Of a stretch of DNA of 64,000 nucleotides, positions 48,238-63,558 are shown one piece after another. A program made the position numbers and the translations under genes. The stretch comes from Qipengyuania xiapuensis (GTDB lineage Bacteria; Pseudomonadota; Alphaproteobacteria; Sphingomonadales; Sphingomonadaceae): positions 663,001-727,000 of the forward strand of contig NZ_JAIGNL010000002.1 in the NCBI RefSeq assembly GCF_019711395.1, in the 5' to 3' direction. The notes under the pieces are model-generated. The model saw only the letters and a program-made list of their open reading frames with translations, ran no database searches and was not told the origin of the DNA. Position 1 is the stretch's first letter. The number at the start of each line of letters is the position of its first letter.

Positions 48238-49526
48238 AGCGCCGCACGCTCCTTCATGATCCGCTTGTTGCGCGCATCGACGATGCGGAAGGCCTTCATC
48301 ACGGGAAAGTCGCGGTCGACGCGTCCCTCGTGTCCGAGCAGCCAGATCTGCTGGTAGAACCAGTAGATGCCGGCAAAGCCGCTGACCGCTTTCACCATCT
48401 GGAAGCGTTTCAGGAAGCCGAGCCAGTGCGGAAGAAGGTCAAGGTGGTCCTCGTAGCGGGCAAGCTCATCGGCTCCTGCAAGGAGCTGTTCGGGAGCATC
48501 GGTATCGACACATAGCGGACGGCCCAGCCCGATCACGTCTGCCGCACCGCTCTCAAGCGCCTGTTCCATCGCCGCTCGGGTGCGGAAGCCGCCGGTTACC
48601 ATCAGCGGGACCGAGACCTCATCCTGCATGGCCTTCGCGAAATCGACGAAATAGGCTTCGCGCGCCGCGGTCGACGGCGCCACGTTCTGCGGCTCTTCCT
48701 CCTCCATCCCCTCGACACCCATGAGCTTGGGCTGTTCGTAGGTTCCGCCCGAAATCTCGATCAGGTCGACCGATGCAGCTTCCAGCCATTTGACCACCTG
48801 CAGGCTGTCGCCGAAATCGAAACCGCCCTTCTGGAAATCTGCGCTGTTCAGCTTCACCGAGACGGGGAAATCCGGCCCCACGGCCGCACGAACGGCGGCG
48901 ACGATTTCCAGCAGGAAGCGCGCGCGGTTCTCGAGGCTGCCGCCATATTCGTCGTCGCGCAGGTTCACGCGCGGCGAGAGGAATTGCGAGACGAGATAAC
49001 CGTGCGCGCCGTGAATTTGCACGCCGGTGAAACCTGCTTCCTTGCACGCCCTTGCCGCGACCGCCCAGCGGTTCACGAGGTCGGCGATTTCAACCTTGGT
49101 CAGCGGCGTCGGCTTGGCAAACTGTCCGCCGGGCAGCGCGAGTGCGACATCGGAAGAGGACTTGGGATGCGCGTTGACCAGCTTCTGGGTCTGCCGCCCC
49201 CCGTGACTGATCTGCGCCCAGAAATGGTTGCCATTACGCGTCGCCGCTCTCGCCCAATTTGCGAGCCGCGCCTTCATGTCGTCGTCGGGCTCGCGCTCGA
49301 TCACCACATTGCCGGGCCGCTCGAGGTGGTCCTTGTCGACGATGATATTGCCCGAGAGCAGCATCCCAGCCCCGCCATCGGACCAGATGCCGTAGAGCCT
49401 TTCGAGCTCCGGAGTTGGCCTGCCGTCGGGCGTTGCCAGCCCTTCGGTCATCGCCGCCTTGGAAATCCGGTTGGGCAGGATCGCCCCACACGGCAGTTGA
49501 AGTTCCGACGCCAGCGATACGGTCAT
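48234..49526 (-). CDS. NADH:flavin oxidoreductase, old yellow enzyme family
   Basis: A 430-residue FMN enzyme of the OYE family. The TIM barrel shows QISHGGRQT, the substrate His segment VQIHGAHGYLVSQFLSPRVN, then RDDEYGGSLENRARFLLE, and the C-terminal phosphate-site region VTGGFRTRAAMEQALESGAADVIGLGRPL. The tail beyond the barrel has hydrophobic stretches. GGGAGAAGCGGGAA precedes ATG 49526. Substrates of this branch are varied enones; no specific one can be given. Confidence 0.9.
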   Translation of the reverse strand: MTVSLASELQLPCGAILPNRISKAAMTEGLATPDGRPTPELERLYGIWSDGGAGMLLSGNIIVDKDHLERPGNVVIEREPDDDMKARLANWARAATRNGNHFWAQISHGGRQTQKLVNAHPKSSSDVALALPGGQFAKPTPLTKVEIADLVNRWAVAARACKEAGFTGVQIHGAHGYLVSQFLSPRVNLRDDEYGGSLENRARFLLEIVAAVRAAVGPDFPVSVKLNSADFQKGGFDFGDSLQVVKWLEAASVDLIEISGGTYEQPKLMGVEGMEEEEPQNVAPSTAAREAYFVDFAKAMQDEVSVPLMVTGGFRTRAAMEQALESGAADVIGLGRPLCVDTDAPEQLLAGADELARYEDHLDLLPHWLGFLKRFQMVKAVSGFAGIYWFYQQIWLLGHEGRVDRDFPVMKAFRIVDARNKRIMKERAAL

Positions 49527-49540
49527 TTCCCGCTTCTCCC

Positions 49541-50890
49541 CTATTCGCGCGCGGCCGCCTCCAGCCGTGCGCGCGCACGCTCCTCGCCGATCAGCGGGAG
49601 CAATTCGCCCATGTCGGGCCCGTGATCCATTCCGGTCAAGGCCTGCCGCAACGGCAGGAACAAGGGCTTGCCCTTGCGACCCGTGCTTGCCTTGAGCTTC
49701 GCGGTCAGCGCATGCCAGGGATCGTCGCTCCACTCGAGCGCGCCCGCCGCAGCCGAAAGATAGCCACGATCCTCTGCGGAAAAGTCGCGCTCGGCGATCG
49801 GCCCGGTGACCAGCCGCCACCATTCTCCAGCTTCGCAGACATGGGTGAGGTTCGGGCGGATGGCATGCCACCCCGCCTCGTCCATTCCTTTCGGCAACCT
49901 GCCGGCCACCGCGTCGAAGGGCAGCGAATGCACAATCGCTGCATTGAGGCGATCGAGCTCCGTGTCGTCGAACTTTGCCGGCGCACGACCGAATGTCGAA
50001 AGATCGAAACTCTCCACCAGCTGGCCACGATCGGAGATCGGCTCGACCGGCTGCGAAGTCCCGAGACGCGCGAGCAAGGCAATGATCGCTTCGGGTTCGA
50101 TATCGCGTTCGCGGAAGGCATCGCAGCCCAGCGAACCGAGCCGCTTGGAGAGCTTTCCTTCCTTTCCGACGAGCAAAGCCTCGTGCGCAAAACGCGGAAT
50201 TTGCTGCGCAGCATTTCGTGCAGCAATAAGTGCGGTAAACATCTGAATTTGCACCGCAGTATTCGAGACGTGGTCCTCGCCGCGAAGGACGTCGGTAACG
50301 CCCATATCGAGATCGTCGACAGCGCTCGGCAGCATGTAGAGCCAGCTTCCGTCCGCGCGGCGGATCACCGGGTCCGACAGCTGCGCAGGATCGAACTTCT
50401 GGGGCCCTCGAACCCCGTCTTCCCAGCGGATCGGCTCATCATGATCGAGCTTGAATCGCCAATGCGGCGAGATGCCTTCTGCTTCCTTGGCGGCGCGTTC
50501 TTCCTCGCTCAGCTTGAGCGAACCGCGATCGTAGATCGGGGGCAGTCCGCGCCCGAGCTGGATCTTGCGCTTGAGTTCGAGCTCCTGCGCGGTCTCGTAT
50601 GCCGGATAGACACGGCCTGCAGCCTTCAGCGCTTCGAATGCCGCCTCGTATTTCTCCAGCCGCTCCGACTGGCGCTCCTCGCCATCGGGAGACAGCCGGA
50701 GCCAGTCGAGGTCATCGCGGATCGCTTCGACATACTCCTCGCGGCTGCGCTCGGCATCGGTGTCGTCGATGCGCAGCAGGAAGCGCCCGCCCGCCTTCCT
50801 GGCGAGCATCCAGTTATGCAGCGCCGTGCGGATATTCCCGACATGGAGCCTGCCCGTGGGCGATGGCGCGAAACGCGTGATCGTGGTCAT
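49541..50890 (-). CDS. gltX: glutamate-tRNA ligase
   Basis: Class I synthetase charging tRNA-Glu. The 449-residue protein has the HIGH-equivalent RFAPSPTGRLHVGN and the KMSKS-equivalent GKLSKRLGS, with the anticodon-binding domain C-terminal. Alphaproteobacteria often carry two GltX paralogs, one of which also charges tRNA-Gln for transamidation; which one this is cannot be told here. It ends 14 nt before the OYE gene, on the same strand. Confidence 0.95.
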   Translation of the reverse strand: MTTITRFAPSPTGRLHVGNIRTALHNWMLARKAGGRFLLRIDDTDAERSREEYVEAIRDDLDWLRLSPDGEERQSERLEKYEAAFEALKAAGRVYPAYETAQELELKRKIQLGRGLPPIYDRGSLKLSEEERAAKEAEGISPHWRFKLDHDEPIRWEDGVRGPQKFDPAQLSDPVIRRADGSWLYMLPSAVDDLDMGVTDVLRGEDHVSNTAVQIQMFTALIAARNAAQQIPRFAHEALLVGKEGKLSKRLGSLGCDAFRERDIEPEAIIALLARLGTSQPVEPISDRGQLVESFDLSTFGRAPAKFDDTELDRLNAAIVHSLPFDAVAGRLPKGMDEAGWHAIRPNLTHVCEAGEWWRLVTGPIAERDFSAEDRGYLSAAAGALEWSDDPWHALTAKLKASTGRKGKPLFLPLRQALTGMDHGPDMGELLPLIGEERARARLEAAARE

Positions 50891-50954
50891 GGGCTGCGCC
50901 GATAGCGCATGGCGGACTGGTTGGCGAGACGGTTGAGCGGCTTGATAGCGTGCG

Positions 50955-53363
50955 TCAGGCGGCCTTGCCGCCGCGCCGCTTCACGGCCCTTGCGCGGCGC
51001 TCGCGATAGTCCACGAAGTCACTGCCGGGATGGGGATCCTGCAATGCGGCATCCTCGGCATCGGGGTCGCCCGGAACGAAATCTTCGGCCGGTGCCGGTC
51101 GGCAGATCAGGAAGCCCTGTGCCTCCTCGACACCGAGCTTGCGCAGCATTTCGAGCTGCTCGGGGTTCTCGACGCCCTCTCCCGTCGTCTGCATGCCCAA
51201 CGCATCGGCGAGGCGCGTGATACTCGAGATGATTGCCTTGCTGTGCATGTCGGCGACGACGTCTTCCACGAAGACCCGATCGATCTTGATCCGGTCGAAG
51301 GGGAAGCTGCGCAGGTAGCCGAGCGACGAATAGCCGGTGCCGAAATCGTCGAGCGCGATCTTCACGCCGAGTTCGCGCAGGCGCATGAGCGTGGAGCGGC
51401 TGACATCGCTCTGGTCGAGCAGAACGTGCTCGGTGATTTCCAGTTCGACGCGTTCGGGGGCGAAACCGTGCTGGTGGATTGCCTGCGCGACCGTTGCCAC
51501 GAGATTGGGATTCTTCACCTGTGTCGGCGAGAGATTGATCGCGAGCCGGAAATCGCCCGGCATGGCCGAAGCCTCCGAAATGGCTTCGCGGATGGCCCAC
51601 TCGCCAATGGCGGCGATCATGCCGGTTTCTTCAGCTACCGGCAGGAATTCGGTGGGCGGGATGATGCCACGCTGCGGATGATACCAGCGCATCAGGGCCT
51701 CGATGCCGGTCGTCTCGCCGGTATCGAGATCGACGATCGACTGGTAGTGGAGCCGCATCTGGCCGCGCGTCAGCGCATCGGCGAGATCGGCCTCTACCTG
51801 GCGACGTTCGCGTGCCTTGCGATCGAGTTCGGGCTCGAACAGGGCGAGGTTGTCGCGACCCTTTTCCTTTGCCGCGTAGAGGGCGAGATCGGCCCTGCGC
51901 ATCAACTCGTCCGCATCGCAATCGCCATCGATGCAGCGTGCAACGCCGACGCTGGTCGACACTCGGTAGAGCTGCCCTTCGATTTCGTACGGCGCGCGGA
52001 TAACCGAGAGGAAGCGGTGCGCCCGTTCGATCAGCAATCCGTCTCCGGCACGCGTTTCGATGAGGACGGCAAATTCGTCACCGCCGAGACGGGCGACGAG
52101 ATCCTCGCTGCGGATTTCCTGCTCGAGCCGGGTGCCGACCTCGCGCAGCAGGCGGTCGCCAACGAGGTGCCCGCGGGTGTCGTTGATCGCCTTGAAATCG
52201 TCGAGATCGAGATAGAACAGCGCGATGCTGGCGCCATTCGACCGGTTCTCGCCCGCCAGCCCCCGCAGCCGTTCGTTGAACAGGTAACGGTTCGCAAGGC
52301 CGGTGAGGTTGTCGTAATGCGCCATGAAGGCGACGCGGTCCTCGATCAGCTTGTCGTTGGTCACGTCGCGGGCGACGCCGCTCATCCGGCCATCGACGCG
52401 CGGCCGCGCGGAAAGGCGCCAGTAGCGCAGTTCGCCTGCCACCCTGAGCTTGACCAGCAGGTCGCGGAACGGGCTGCGCTCGACGATATGCCGGGCAAGC
52501 TCGTCTCGCTTCTCGCCGATCTGGAAAAGGTCGAGCAGCGGCGAACCCTCGAGTGTCTCCTCGTCCCGCCCGAGCGCCTCTGCGAGGCCTGCTGACACGT
52601 CGCGCAGATTGCCGCGCGGCCCGACCGTCCAGAGCCAGTCGGATGACTGCTCCTCGTAATCGTTCAGCAGCATGCGGACGGTCATGTCATTCTCGCGCCG
52701 CTCGACTTCCGAGCGCGCTGCCTGGACAAAATAGCGGTCTTGCGCGCGAATGGCGGCCAGCAATGCAAATGCGAAGGAGACGATCAGCACCATCGTCGGC
52801 CAGGCACCCGCACCTCCGATCAGCCACGCGGTGAGCAGCAGCGAGGGCGACATCGTCAGCACGTGGAAGGTCGCGGCCTGCGGCGCAGTGCGATGAACCA
52901 GAAGGACGCCGCACAGGATTGCGGTCCCGACGATGCCGAGCACGGCAATCTCGAGGCCTTGGGCATATTGCGCGAGATAGGGGAAGATCACGACATAGAT
53001 CGTGCTTCCGACACCCTGCAGGATCAGGAATTTGCGCCAGTGGCGTCGCATCTCGTCGAGAGAGGCGGTTTCGATGTCGATCTGCCGGTCGAGCATGACG
53101 AATACGCAAAGCTGCGCGATCTGGGTCAGCGCCCAGGCGGCGATCATGGCCGGCGGGGCATTGTTCCAGAAAGTATAGAGGAGCGTGAGGATCGCCCCCA
53201 CGGCCGGGATCAGCGAGATCGTGGCGCCGGAACTGAAGCTGCGGAGCCGGCGATATAGCAGCAAGTGCTCGAGTTTGTCCGAGTGAAGGGCCTCCTCGGG
53301 CCCCGGCGACGGCTCTGATTCGAGACCTGCGAGTTGCACGGCCTTACCCCCTTGGACACTCAT
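50955..53363 (-). CDS. GGDEF-EAL cyclic-di-GMP protein with membrane and PAS domains
   Basis: An 802-residue signalling protein. N-terminal hydrophobic helices (about residues 35-190) anchor it, followed by a PAS domain (DWLWTVGPRGNLRDVS onward), a GGDEF domain with intact GGDEF motif near residue 425 (ARLGGDEFAVL), and an EAL domain with EALMRW near residue 555 and the later DDFGTGYSSLGYL. Both catalytic motifs are intact, so it may make or break c-di-GMP, with the balance set by the PAS signal. ATG 53363 (MSVQGGK) is preferred to TTG 53408. Confidence 0.92.
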   Translation of the reverse strand: MSVQGGKAVQLAGLESEPSPGPEEALHSDKLEHLLLYRRLRSFSSGATISLIPAVGAILTLLYTFWNNAPPAMIAAWALTQIAQLCVFVMLDRQIDIETASLDEMRRHWRKFLILQGVGSTIYVVIFPYLAQYAQGLEIAVLGIVGTAILCGVLLVHRTAPQAATFHVLTMSPSLLLTAWLIGGAGAWPTMVLIVSFAFALLAAIRAQDRYFVQAARSEVERRENDMTVRMLLNDYEEQSSDWLWTVGPRGNLRDVSAGLAEALGRDEETLEGSPLLDLFQIGEKRDELARHIVERSPFRDLLVKLRVAGELRYWRLSARPRVDGRMSGVARDVTNDKLIEDRVAFMAHYDNLTGLANRYLFNERLRGLAGENRSNGASIALFYLDLDDFKAINDTRGHLVGDRLLREVGTRLEQEIRSEDLVARLGGDEFAVLIETRAGDGLLIERAHRFLSVIRAPYEIEGQLYRVSTSVGVARCIDGDCDADELMRRADLALYAAKEKGRDNLALFEPELDRKARERRQVEADLADALTRGQMRLHYQSIVDLDTGETTGIEALMRWYHPQRGIIPPTEFLPVAEETGMIAAIGEWAIREAISEASAMPGDFRLAINLSPTQVKNPNLVATVAQAIHQHGFAPERVELEITEHVLLDQSDVSRSTLMRLRELGVKIALDDFGTGYSSLGYLRSFPFDRIKIDRVFVEDVVADMHSKAIISSITRLADALGMQTTGEGVENPEQLEMLRKLGVEEAQGFLICRPAPAEDFVPGDPDAEDAALQDPHPGSDFVDYRERRARAVKRRGGKAA

Positions 53364-53470
53364 CCGGGTGCGACTTATTCCCCTTCGCGTCCGGGAGGGA
53401 TGGTGCAAGTTTGCCGCGCACGGGTCAAGCGCGGGTTTTCTGCGGTCCGACAGCCTTTCTTGAGGCCGAT

Positions 53471-53505
53471 ACAGAAAGACCCCGCCGGATCGCTCCGGCG
53501 GGGTC
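53471..53505 (-). terminator. rpoC terminator
   Basis: A perfect 12-bp stem (53478-53489 with 53494-53505, GACCCCGCCGGA and its complement) with a 4-nt loop is followed on the minus strand by TTTCTG. It ends the rpoB-rpoC transcript shortly after the rpoC stop. Confidence 0.85.
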
Positions 53506-53531
53506 CAATCTGTCAGGTTGCGAAGAGAGGC

Positions 53532-57863
<4,332 letters not shown>

Positions 57864-57907
57864 GACTTAATTCCCTGAAGGGTAATTCAATTGGGCGGAA
57901 AGCGGTG

Positions 57908-57934
57908 GGGGCCGGTTAGGAAACCGGGGCCCCC
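57908..57934 (-). terminator. hairpin in the rpoB-rpoC gap
   Basis: Directly after the rpoB stop, a GC-rich stem (about 11 bp, with a two-base bulge) reads GGGGGCCGGTT against AACCGGGGCCCCC on the plus strand. There is no T-run on the transcribed side, so it may slow or protect transcripts rather than end them. Confidence 0.45.
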
Positions 57935-60900
57935 TATTCCGCCGCGATCGCGAGGCCGTCGTCGTCTTCGTCGTCGCTGAGCGACTTGAGTTCGACGTTG
58001 AGACCCAGGCTGCGCATTTCCTTGACGAGAACGTTGAAGCTCTCCGGAATGCCCGCCTCGAAGGTGTCGTCGCCCTTGACGATGGCTTCGTAGACCTTGG
58101 TACGGCCGATCACGTCGTCCGACTTCACGGTGAGGATTTCCTGCAGCGTGTAGGCTGCACCGTAGGCCTGGAGTGCCCAGACCTCCATCTCACCGAAGCG
58201 CTGGCCGCCGAACTGTGCCTTACCGCCCAGCGGCTGCTGGGTGACGAGCGAGTAGGGGCCGATCGAACGGGCGTGGATCTTGTCGTCGACGAGGTGGTGC
58301 AGCTTGAGCATGTAGATGATGCCCACGGTGACCTTGCGGTCGAATGCTTCACCGGTACGACCGTCGAAGAGGACCGACTGGCCGTCTGCATCGAGGCCTG
58401 CCTTCTCCAGTTCGACCGTGACGTCGCCTTCGCGGGCACCGTCGAAGACCGGGGTACCCATCGGGACACCGGTACGAAGGTTGCCGGCGAGCTCGACGAT
58501 TTCCTCGGTCGAACGCGACTTGAGGTCGTCCTTGTAACGATCGCCATAGACTTCGTGCAGACGCTCGATGACCGCTTCCGGCGGCTTGGCCTTGGAATAG
58601 TCCTCGGCTGCGTTCGGATTGGCCTTCTTCCACTCTTCGAGCTGCTCGCCGATCTGCATGCCCAGGTTACGGGCAGCCATGCCGAGGTGCGTTTCGAAGA
58701 TCTGACCCACGTTCATGCGCGAAGGCACGCCCAGCGGGTTCAGCACGATGTCGACCGGGGTACCGTCTTCGAGGAACGGCATGTCCTCGACCGGCAGGAT
58801 GCGCGAAATCACACCCTTGTTACCGTGGCGGCCGGCCATCTTGTCGCCCGGCTGCAGCTTGCGCTTCACTGCGACGAAGACCTTGACCATCTTGAGCACG
58901 CCCGGAGCGAGTTCGTCACCGCGCTCGAGCTTTTCCTTACGGTCTTCGAACTTGTCGTCGATGACCTTGACGCTCTCGTCGTACTGCGACTTGACCGCTT
59001 CGAGCTGTGCCTGGCGGTTGTCGTCCGCAACGGCGAACTTGAACCACTCGTGCTTGTCGACGCCCTCGAGCACCTCTTCGGTGATCTCCGAGCCCTTCTT
59101 CACACCCTTCGGCGCTGCCGAGGCAGTCTGGCCGACGAGCATGTCGCGCAGGCGGTTGTAGGTCGCACGGTTGAGGATCGCGCGCTCGTCGGCGGCGTCC
59201 TTGCGCAGGCGCTCGATCTCTTCGTTCTGGATCGCACGCGTACGGTCGTCGATCTCGATACCGTGACGGTTGAAGACACGGACTTCGACCACGGTACCGG
59301 CAACGCCCGGGGGCAGGCGGAGCGAGGTGTCGCGCACGTCGCTGGCCTTTTCACCGAAGATGGCGCGGAGGAGCTTTTCTTCCGGCGTCATCGGGCTTTC
59401 GCCCTTCGGCGTGATCTTGCCGCACAGGATATCGCCCGGGTGCACTTCCGCACCGATGTAGACGATGCCCGCCTCGTCGAGGTTGCGCAGGGCTTCCTCG
59501 CCGACGTTCGGGATGTCGCGGGTGATGTCTTCCGGGCCGAGCTTGGTGTCGCGGGCCATGACTTCGAATTCCTCGATGTGGATCGAGGTGAAGACGTCGT
59601 CCTTCACGATACGCTCGGAGATGAGGATACTATCCTCGTAGTTGTAGCCGTTCCAGGGCATGAACGCGACGAGGCTGTTGCGGCCCAGTGCCAGTTCGCC
59701 GAGGTCGGTCGAAGGACCGTCGGCGATAACGTCGCCGGCTTCGATCGTCTCGCCCACCTTCACCAGCGGACGCTGGTTGATGCAGGTGTCCTGGTTCGAA
59801 CGCTGGAACTTCTGCAGCGTGTAGATGTCGACGCCCGACTGGCCGGGTTCGACATCGCCGATGGCACGGATCACGATACGCGTCGCGTCGACCTGGTCGA
59901 CGATGCCGCCGCGCTTGGCGGTGATCGCCGCACCCGAATCGCGGGCAACGGTTTCTTCCATGCCGGTGCCGACCCAGGGCGCTTCCGCCTTCACGAGCGG
60001 CACGGCCTGGCGCTGCATGTTCGAGCCCATCAGTGCGCGGTTGGCGTCATCGTTTTCCAGGAACGGAATGAGCGATGCAGCGACCGAGACGAGCTGCTTG
60101 GGCGAAACGTCCATCAGCGTGATCGTGTCGCGCGGGGCCATCAGGTTGTCGCCGTTCTGGCGAGCCGAGACCAGCTCTTCCACGAAGCCGCCCTTGTCGT
60201 CGAGATCGGCCGAAGCCTGTGCGACGGTGTGCTTCTGCTCTTCCATCGCCGAGAGGTAGATGACCTCGTCGGTGACCTTGTTGTCCTTCACGACGCGATA
60301 CGGCGTCTCGATGAAGCCGTACTTGTTGACGCGCGCGAAGGTCGAGAGCGAGTTGATCAGACCGATGTTCGGGCCTTCCGGCGTTTCAATCGGGCAGATA
60401 CGGCCATAGTGCGTCGGGTGAACGTCGCGCACTTCGAAGCCGGCACGCTCGCGGGTGAGGCCGCCCGGGCCAAGCGCCGAAACGCGGCGCTTGTGGGTGA
60501 CTTCCGAAAGCGGGTTGGTCTGGTCCATGAACTGCGAGAGCTGGCTCGAGCCGAAGAACTCGCGCACGGCAGCCACGGCGGGCTTCGCGTTGATCAGGTC
60601 GTTCGGCATGACGGTCGACACGTCGACCGAGCTCATGCGCTCCTTGACCGCGCGCTCCATGCGCAGCAGGCCGACGCGGTACTGGTTTTCGAGCAGTTCG
60701 CCGACCGAACGCACACGGCGGTTGCCGAGGTTGTCGATGTCGTCGACTTCGCCCTTGCCGTCCTTGAGGTCGACCAGTTCCTTGACCACGGCGAGGATGT
60801 CTTCCTTGCGCAGCGTGGTGACGGTGTCTTCCGCATCGAGGTCGAGACGCATGTTGAGCTTGACGCGACCGACGGCCGATAGGTCGTAACGCTCGCCGTC

Positions 60901-62127
60901 GAAGAACAGGCCTTCGAACAGGGCTTCTGCGGTTTCCTTGGTCGGCGGTTCGCCGGGACGCATGACCTTGTAGATCGCCTCGAGGCCTTCATCACGGTTC
61001 TCGGCCTTGTCGACCTTCATCGTGTTGCGGATCCAGGGGCCGGTGTTGACGTGGTCGATGTCGAGCAGCGTCAGGCTGTCGACGCCGGCAGCGTCGAGCG
61101 CCTCGAGGTTCTCTGCCGAGACCTCGTCACCCGCTTCGATGTAGATGCGGCCGGTGCTTTCGTCGATCAGGTCTTCGCTGGCGTAACGGCCGAAGACTTC
61201 CTCGGTCGGGAGCAGCAGGGTCTTGAGACCGTCCTTGGCAGCCTTGTTGGCGGCACGCGGGCTGATCTTCTGGCCGGCGGGGAAGACTTCTTCACCCGTC
61301 TTGGCATCGACCAGCGCGAAGGCCGGCTTCTGGCCACGCCACTGCTCGGGCACGAAGGGGATGTTCCAGCCTTCGCCCTTCTTGCCGGTGGCGCGCTTCC
61401 ATTCGACCTTGTCGTAGAAGTGGTCGAGGATGCCTTCGCTGTCGAGGCCGAGAGCATAGAGCAGTGCGGTGACCGGCAGCTTGCGCTTGCGGTCGATACG
61501 CACGTTGACGATGTCCTTGGCGTCGAATTCGAAGTCGAGCCACGAACCACGATACGGAATGATGCGGGCAGCGAAGAGGAGCTTGCCCGAGCTGTGCGTC
61601 TTGCCACGGTCATGGTCGAACAGCACACCCGGCGAACGGTGCATCTGCGAGACGATGACACGCTCGGTACCGTTGATGATGAAGGTACCGTTGTCCGTCA
61701 TCAGCGGCATGTCGCCCATGTAGACGTCCTGCTCCTTGATATCGAGCACGGAGCGGGTCTCGGTTTCCTGGTCGACTTCGAAGACGATCAGGCGCAGCGT
61801 GACCTTCATCGGCGCAGCATAGGTGATGCCGCGCTGGCGACATTCGACGATGTCGTATTTCGGCGCTTCGAGTTCGTAATGCACGAAGTCGAGTTCGGCG
61901 GTGCCGGCGAAGTCGCGGATCGGGAAGACCGAACGCAGCGTCTTTTCGAGGCCGGAGACGTAGTCGATCTCCTTGTTCGAGCGCAGGAACTGTTCGTAGC
62001 TCTCGCGCTGGACCTCGATCAGGTTGGGCATGTCGACGACTTCGTGGATGTCGCCGAAGATCTTGCGGATACGCCGCTTTGCAGTGCCCGAAGCAGTGTT
62101 CCGGGTTGCCTTCGCCTTGGTAGCCAT
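57934..62127 (-). CDS. rpoB: RNA polymerase subunit beta
   Basis: The second-largest RNA polymerase subunit. From ATG 62127 the protein has 1397 residues. The rifampicin-binding cluster near residues 525-550 ([25 protein letters not shown]) keeps the residues whose change commonly gives resistance (Gln, Asp, His and Ser at the E. coli 513, 516, 526 and 531 positions), so this copy looks sensitive. The frame extends to 62166 without a better start. It begins its own leftward transcript; the gene on the other side is divergent. Confidence 0.98.
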   Translation of the reverse strand: MATKAKATRNTASGTAKRRIRKIFGDIHEVVDMPNLIEVQRESYEQFLRSNKEIDYVSGLEKTLRSVFPIRDFAGTAELDFVHYELEAPKYDIVECRQRGITYAAPMKVTLRLIVFEVDQETETRSVLDIKEQDVYMGDMPLMTDNGTFIINGTERVIVSQMHRSPGVLFDHDRGKTHSSGKLLFAARIIPYRGSWLDFEFDAKDIVNVRIDRKRKLPVTALLYALGLDSEGILDHFYDKVEWKRATGKKGEGWNIPFVPEQWRGQKPAFALVDAKTGEEVFPAGQKISPRAANKAAKDGLKTLLLPTEEVFGRYASEDLIDESTGRIYIEAGDEVSAENLEALDAAGVDSLTLLDIDHVNTGPWIRNTMKVDKAENRDEGLEAIYKVMRPGEPPTKETAEALFEGLFFDGERYDLSAVGRVKLNMRLDLDAEDTVTTLRKEDILAVVKELVDLKDGKGEVDDIDNLGNRRVRSVGELLENQYRVGLLRMERAVKERMSSVDVSTVMPNDLINAKPAVAAVREFFGSSQLSQFMDQTNPLSEVTHKRRVSALGPGGLTRERAGFEVRDVHPTHYGRICPIETPEGPNIGLINSLSTFARVNKYGFIETPYRVVKDNKVTDEVIYLSAMEEQKHTVAQASADLDDKGGFVEELVSARQNGDNLMAPRDTITLMDVSPKQLVSVAASLIPFLENDDANRALMGSNMQRQAVPLVKAEAPWVGTGMEETVARDSGAAITAKRGGIVDQVDATRIVIRAIGDVEPGQSGVDIYTLQKFQRSNQDTCINQRPLVKVGETIEAGDVIADGPSTDLGELALGRNSLVAFMPWNGYNYEDSILISERIVKDDVFTSIHIEEFEVMARDTKLGPEDITRDIPNVGEEALRNLDEAGIVYIGAEVHPGDILCGKITPKGESPMTPEEKLLRAIFGEKASDVRDTSLRLPPGVAGTVVEVRVFNRHGIEIDDRTRAIQNEEIERLRKDAADERAILNRATYNRLRDMLVGQTASAAPKGVKKGSEITEEVLEGVDKHEWFKFAVADDNRQAQLEAVKSQYDESVKVIDDKFEDRKEKLERGDELAPGVLKMVKVFVAVKRKLQPGDKMAGRHGNKGVISRILPVEDMPFLEDGTPVDIVLNPLGVPSRMNVGQIFETHLGMAARNLGMQIGEQLEEWKKANPNAAEDYSKAKPPEAVIERLHEVYGDRYKDDLKSRSTEEIVELAGNLRTGVPMGTPVFDGAREGDVTVELEKAGLDADGQSVLFDGRTGEAFDRKVTVGIIYMLKLHHLVDDKIHARSIGPYSLVTQQPLGGKAQFGGQRFGEMEVWALQAYGAAYTLQEILTVKSDDVIGRTKVYEAIVKGDDTFEAGIPESFNVLVKEMRSLGLNVELKSLSDDEDDDGLAIAAE

Positions 62128-62487
62128 AAGGGGTGTGTACCTCTTCTCGTGTGCATCTGGTCCCACCCACGCTTTTCAGGGCGGTCGGGACCGGAAATCA
62201 GTGTCTCATGCGCGTGAGAGCCGTATCGCGAGACGCAAAAAGGCCGCAGCGAATGCACGCCAATAGCGGCGGCAGCTGCAGCTCATATAAAGCGTCGCGA
62301 TATGGAAACGCCGCTTCCATCCTGTGTCCGATCCCCGCGCATGAATCAGACTCGCTCGAAGCGTGCGGTCGGGAGGGCATGTAGGAAGCGTGCGGGGCTT
62401 TGTCAAACCTCCTTGGACCGCCCGAAAATCGCCGACCTACGAACTCGGAAAATCTGTGTTAGAAAGGGCGGAGGAGAGGGAGAGTTG
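62128..62487. other. divergent intergenic region between rpoB and a phosphatase gene
   Basis: A 360-nt region with no gene I can support. It must hold the rpoB promoter, possibly the TTTATA-like element on the minus strand near 62287-62292, and a rightward promoter. It contains a 16-bp near-perfect palindrome (62204-62219, TCTCATGCGCGTGAGA, one G-T pair) about 80 nt upstream of rpoB. No rplL-type gene is present. Confidence 0.4.
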
Positions 62488-63558
62488 ATGCGCGCGATCC
62501 TGCTGTTCCTTGCGGCCGTTGCGGCACTCGTTGCCGCCCCCCTGCACGCGCGGGAAAGCGAAGCTGCGGCGGCCCGGATCGTCGCTGTCGGAGACCTTCA
62601 CGGCGATTACGAGGCCTGGGCGGACATCGCCCGGCAGGCCGCCCTCATCGACGAGGAAGGGCGCTGGTCCGGCGCGGAGACCGTGCTCGTCCAGCTGGGC
62701 GACATCACCGATCGCGGGCCGGATTCGCTGAGGATCATCCGGCATCTCCAGTCGCTGGGCGAGCAAGCAGAGTCCGCTGGCGGAAGCGTGACGGTGCTAC
62801 TCGGCAATCACGAAGCCATGAATGTCATCGGCGACTTGCGCTATGTCGACCCCGGCGAATACGAGGCCTTTCGCGACGACAGTTCGGAGGCGCGGCGCGA
62901 GGCAACCTGGAAGGCGAACCGCGAAGCCCTGGAGGCCTTTTACAAGCAACGGCAGCCCGAGCTTTCGAGCGACGAGATGCGCGACATGTGGTTCGCCGAG
63001 ACGCCGCTCGGAATGCTCGAACATCGCAGGGCCTGGCGTCCCGGCGGCGAATTGGGCAGCTGGGCGGCGAGCCTCCCGGCTGTCGCGAAGGTCGGACGGA
63101 CTCTTTTCGTGCATGGTGGGCTGAGCGAGGAGATGACGCGCGAGCCCATCGACATGCTCAACGGCAGGCATGAATACGCGCTCGGCAGCGGCGAAGCCAT
63201 CGACCGCGGCATCCTCGAAGCACCGCTCGGTCCGCTCTGGTACCGCGGAAACGTCCGCCGCGAGGAGCCTGCGCCCGACGATCCTGCGAGGCTGTCGCGC
63301 GAGCAAGAGCTGGCAACCGTCTTGACCCGCTACGATGCGGACCGCCTACTTGTGGCGCATACGCCGTCCGTGTCGGGCATCGTCACCGATCTCGGCGGCA
63401 GGCTGATCCGCGTCGATACGGGTATCTCCTCTCATTACCGCGGCCCGAGAAGTTTCCTCGTCATCGAAGGCGATGTGCTGACGGCGCATGAGAAAGACCG
63501 CGACGGAAACTGGAAATCGCGCGCGCTGAACCCCGAGCAAGGCGAGCCAGTGCAATGA
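62488..63558 (+). CDS. PPP-type metallophosphatase, exported
   Basis: A 356-residue metallophosphoesterase. ATG 62488 follows GGAGAGGGAGAG and starts a signal peptide (MRAILLFLAAVAALVAAPLH). The three PPP-family motifs are in place: GDLHGD (35-40), GDITDRG (71-77) and GNHE (106-109), with later His ligands in FVHGGLS and VAHTPS. This resembles the Shewanella-like subgroup of protein phosphatases, which are often periplasmic. It overlaps the next gene by ATGA. Confidence 0.9.
   Translation: MRAILLFLAAVAALVAAPLHARESEAAAARIVAVGDLHGDYEAWADIARQAALIDEEGRWSGAETVLVQLGDITDRGPDSLRIIRHLQSLGEQAESAGGSVTVLLGNHEAMNVIGDLRYVDPGEYEAFRDDSSEARREATWKANREALEAFYKQRQPELSSDEMRDMWFAETPLGMLEHRRAWRPGGELGSWAASLPAVAKVGRTLFVHGGLSEEMTREPIDMLNGRHEYALGSGEAIDRGILEAPLGPLWYRGNVRREEPAPDDPARLSREQELATVLTRYDADRLLVAHTPSVSGIVTDLGGRLIRVDTGISSHYRGPRSFLVIEGDVLTAHEKDRDGNWKSRALNPEQGEPVQ

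Noticed and set aside
60510..60600. Possible rifampicin-resistance change in rpoB
   Set aside because: All the common resistance positions carry the usual sensitive residues; differences at neighbouring positions (Thr, Val, Val) are conservative.
58273..60882. An 869-codon open frame antisense to rpoB
   Set aside because: Same effect as over rpoC; no domain or start site is seen, and rpoB is certain.
62204..62219. The palindrome upstream of rpoB as a regulatory finding of its own
   Set aside because: It is short and has a G-T mismatch; in a GC-rich genome such a site can occur by chance. I noted it in the region entry only.
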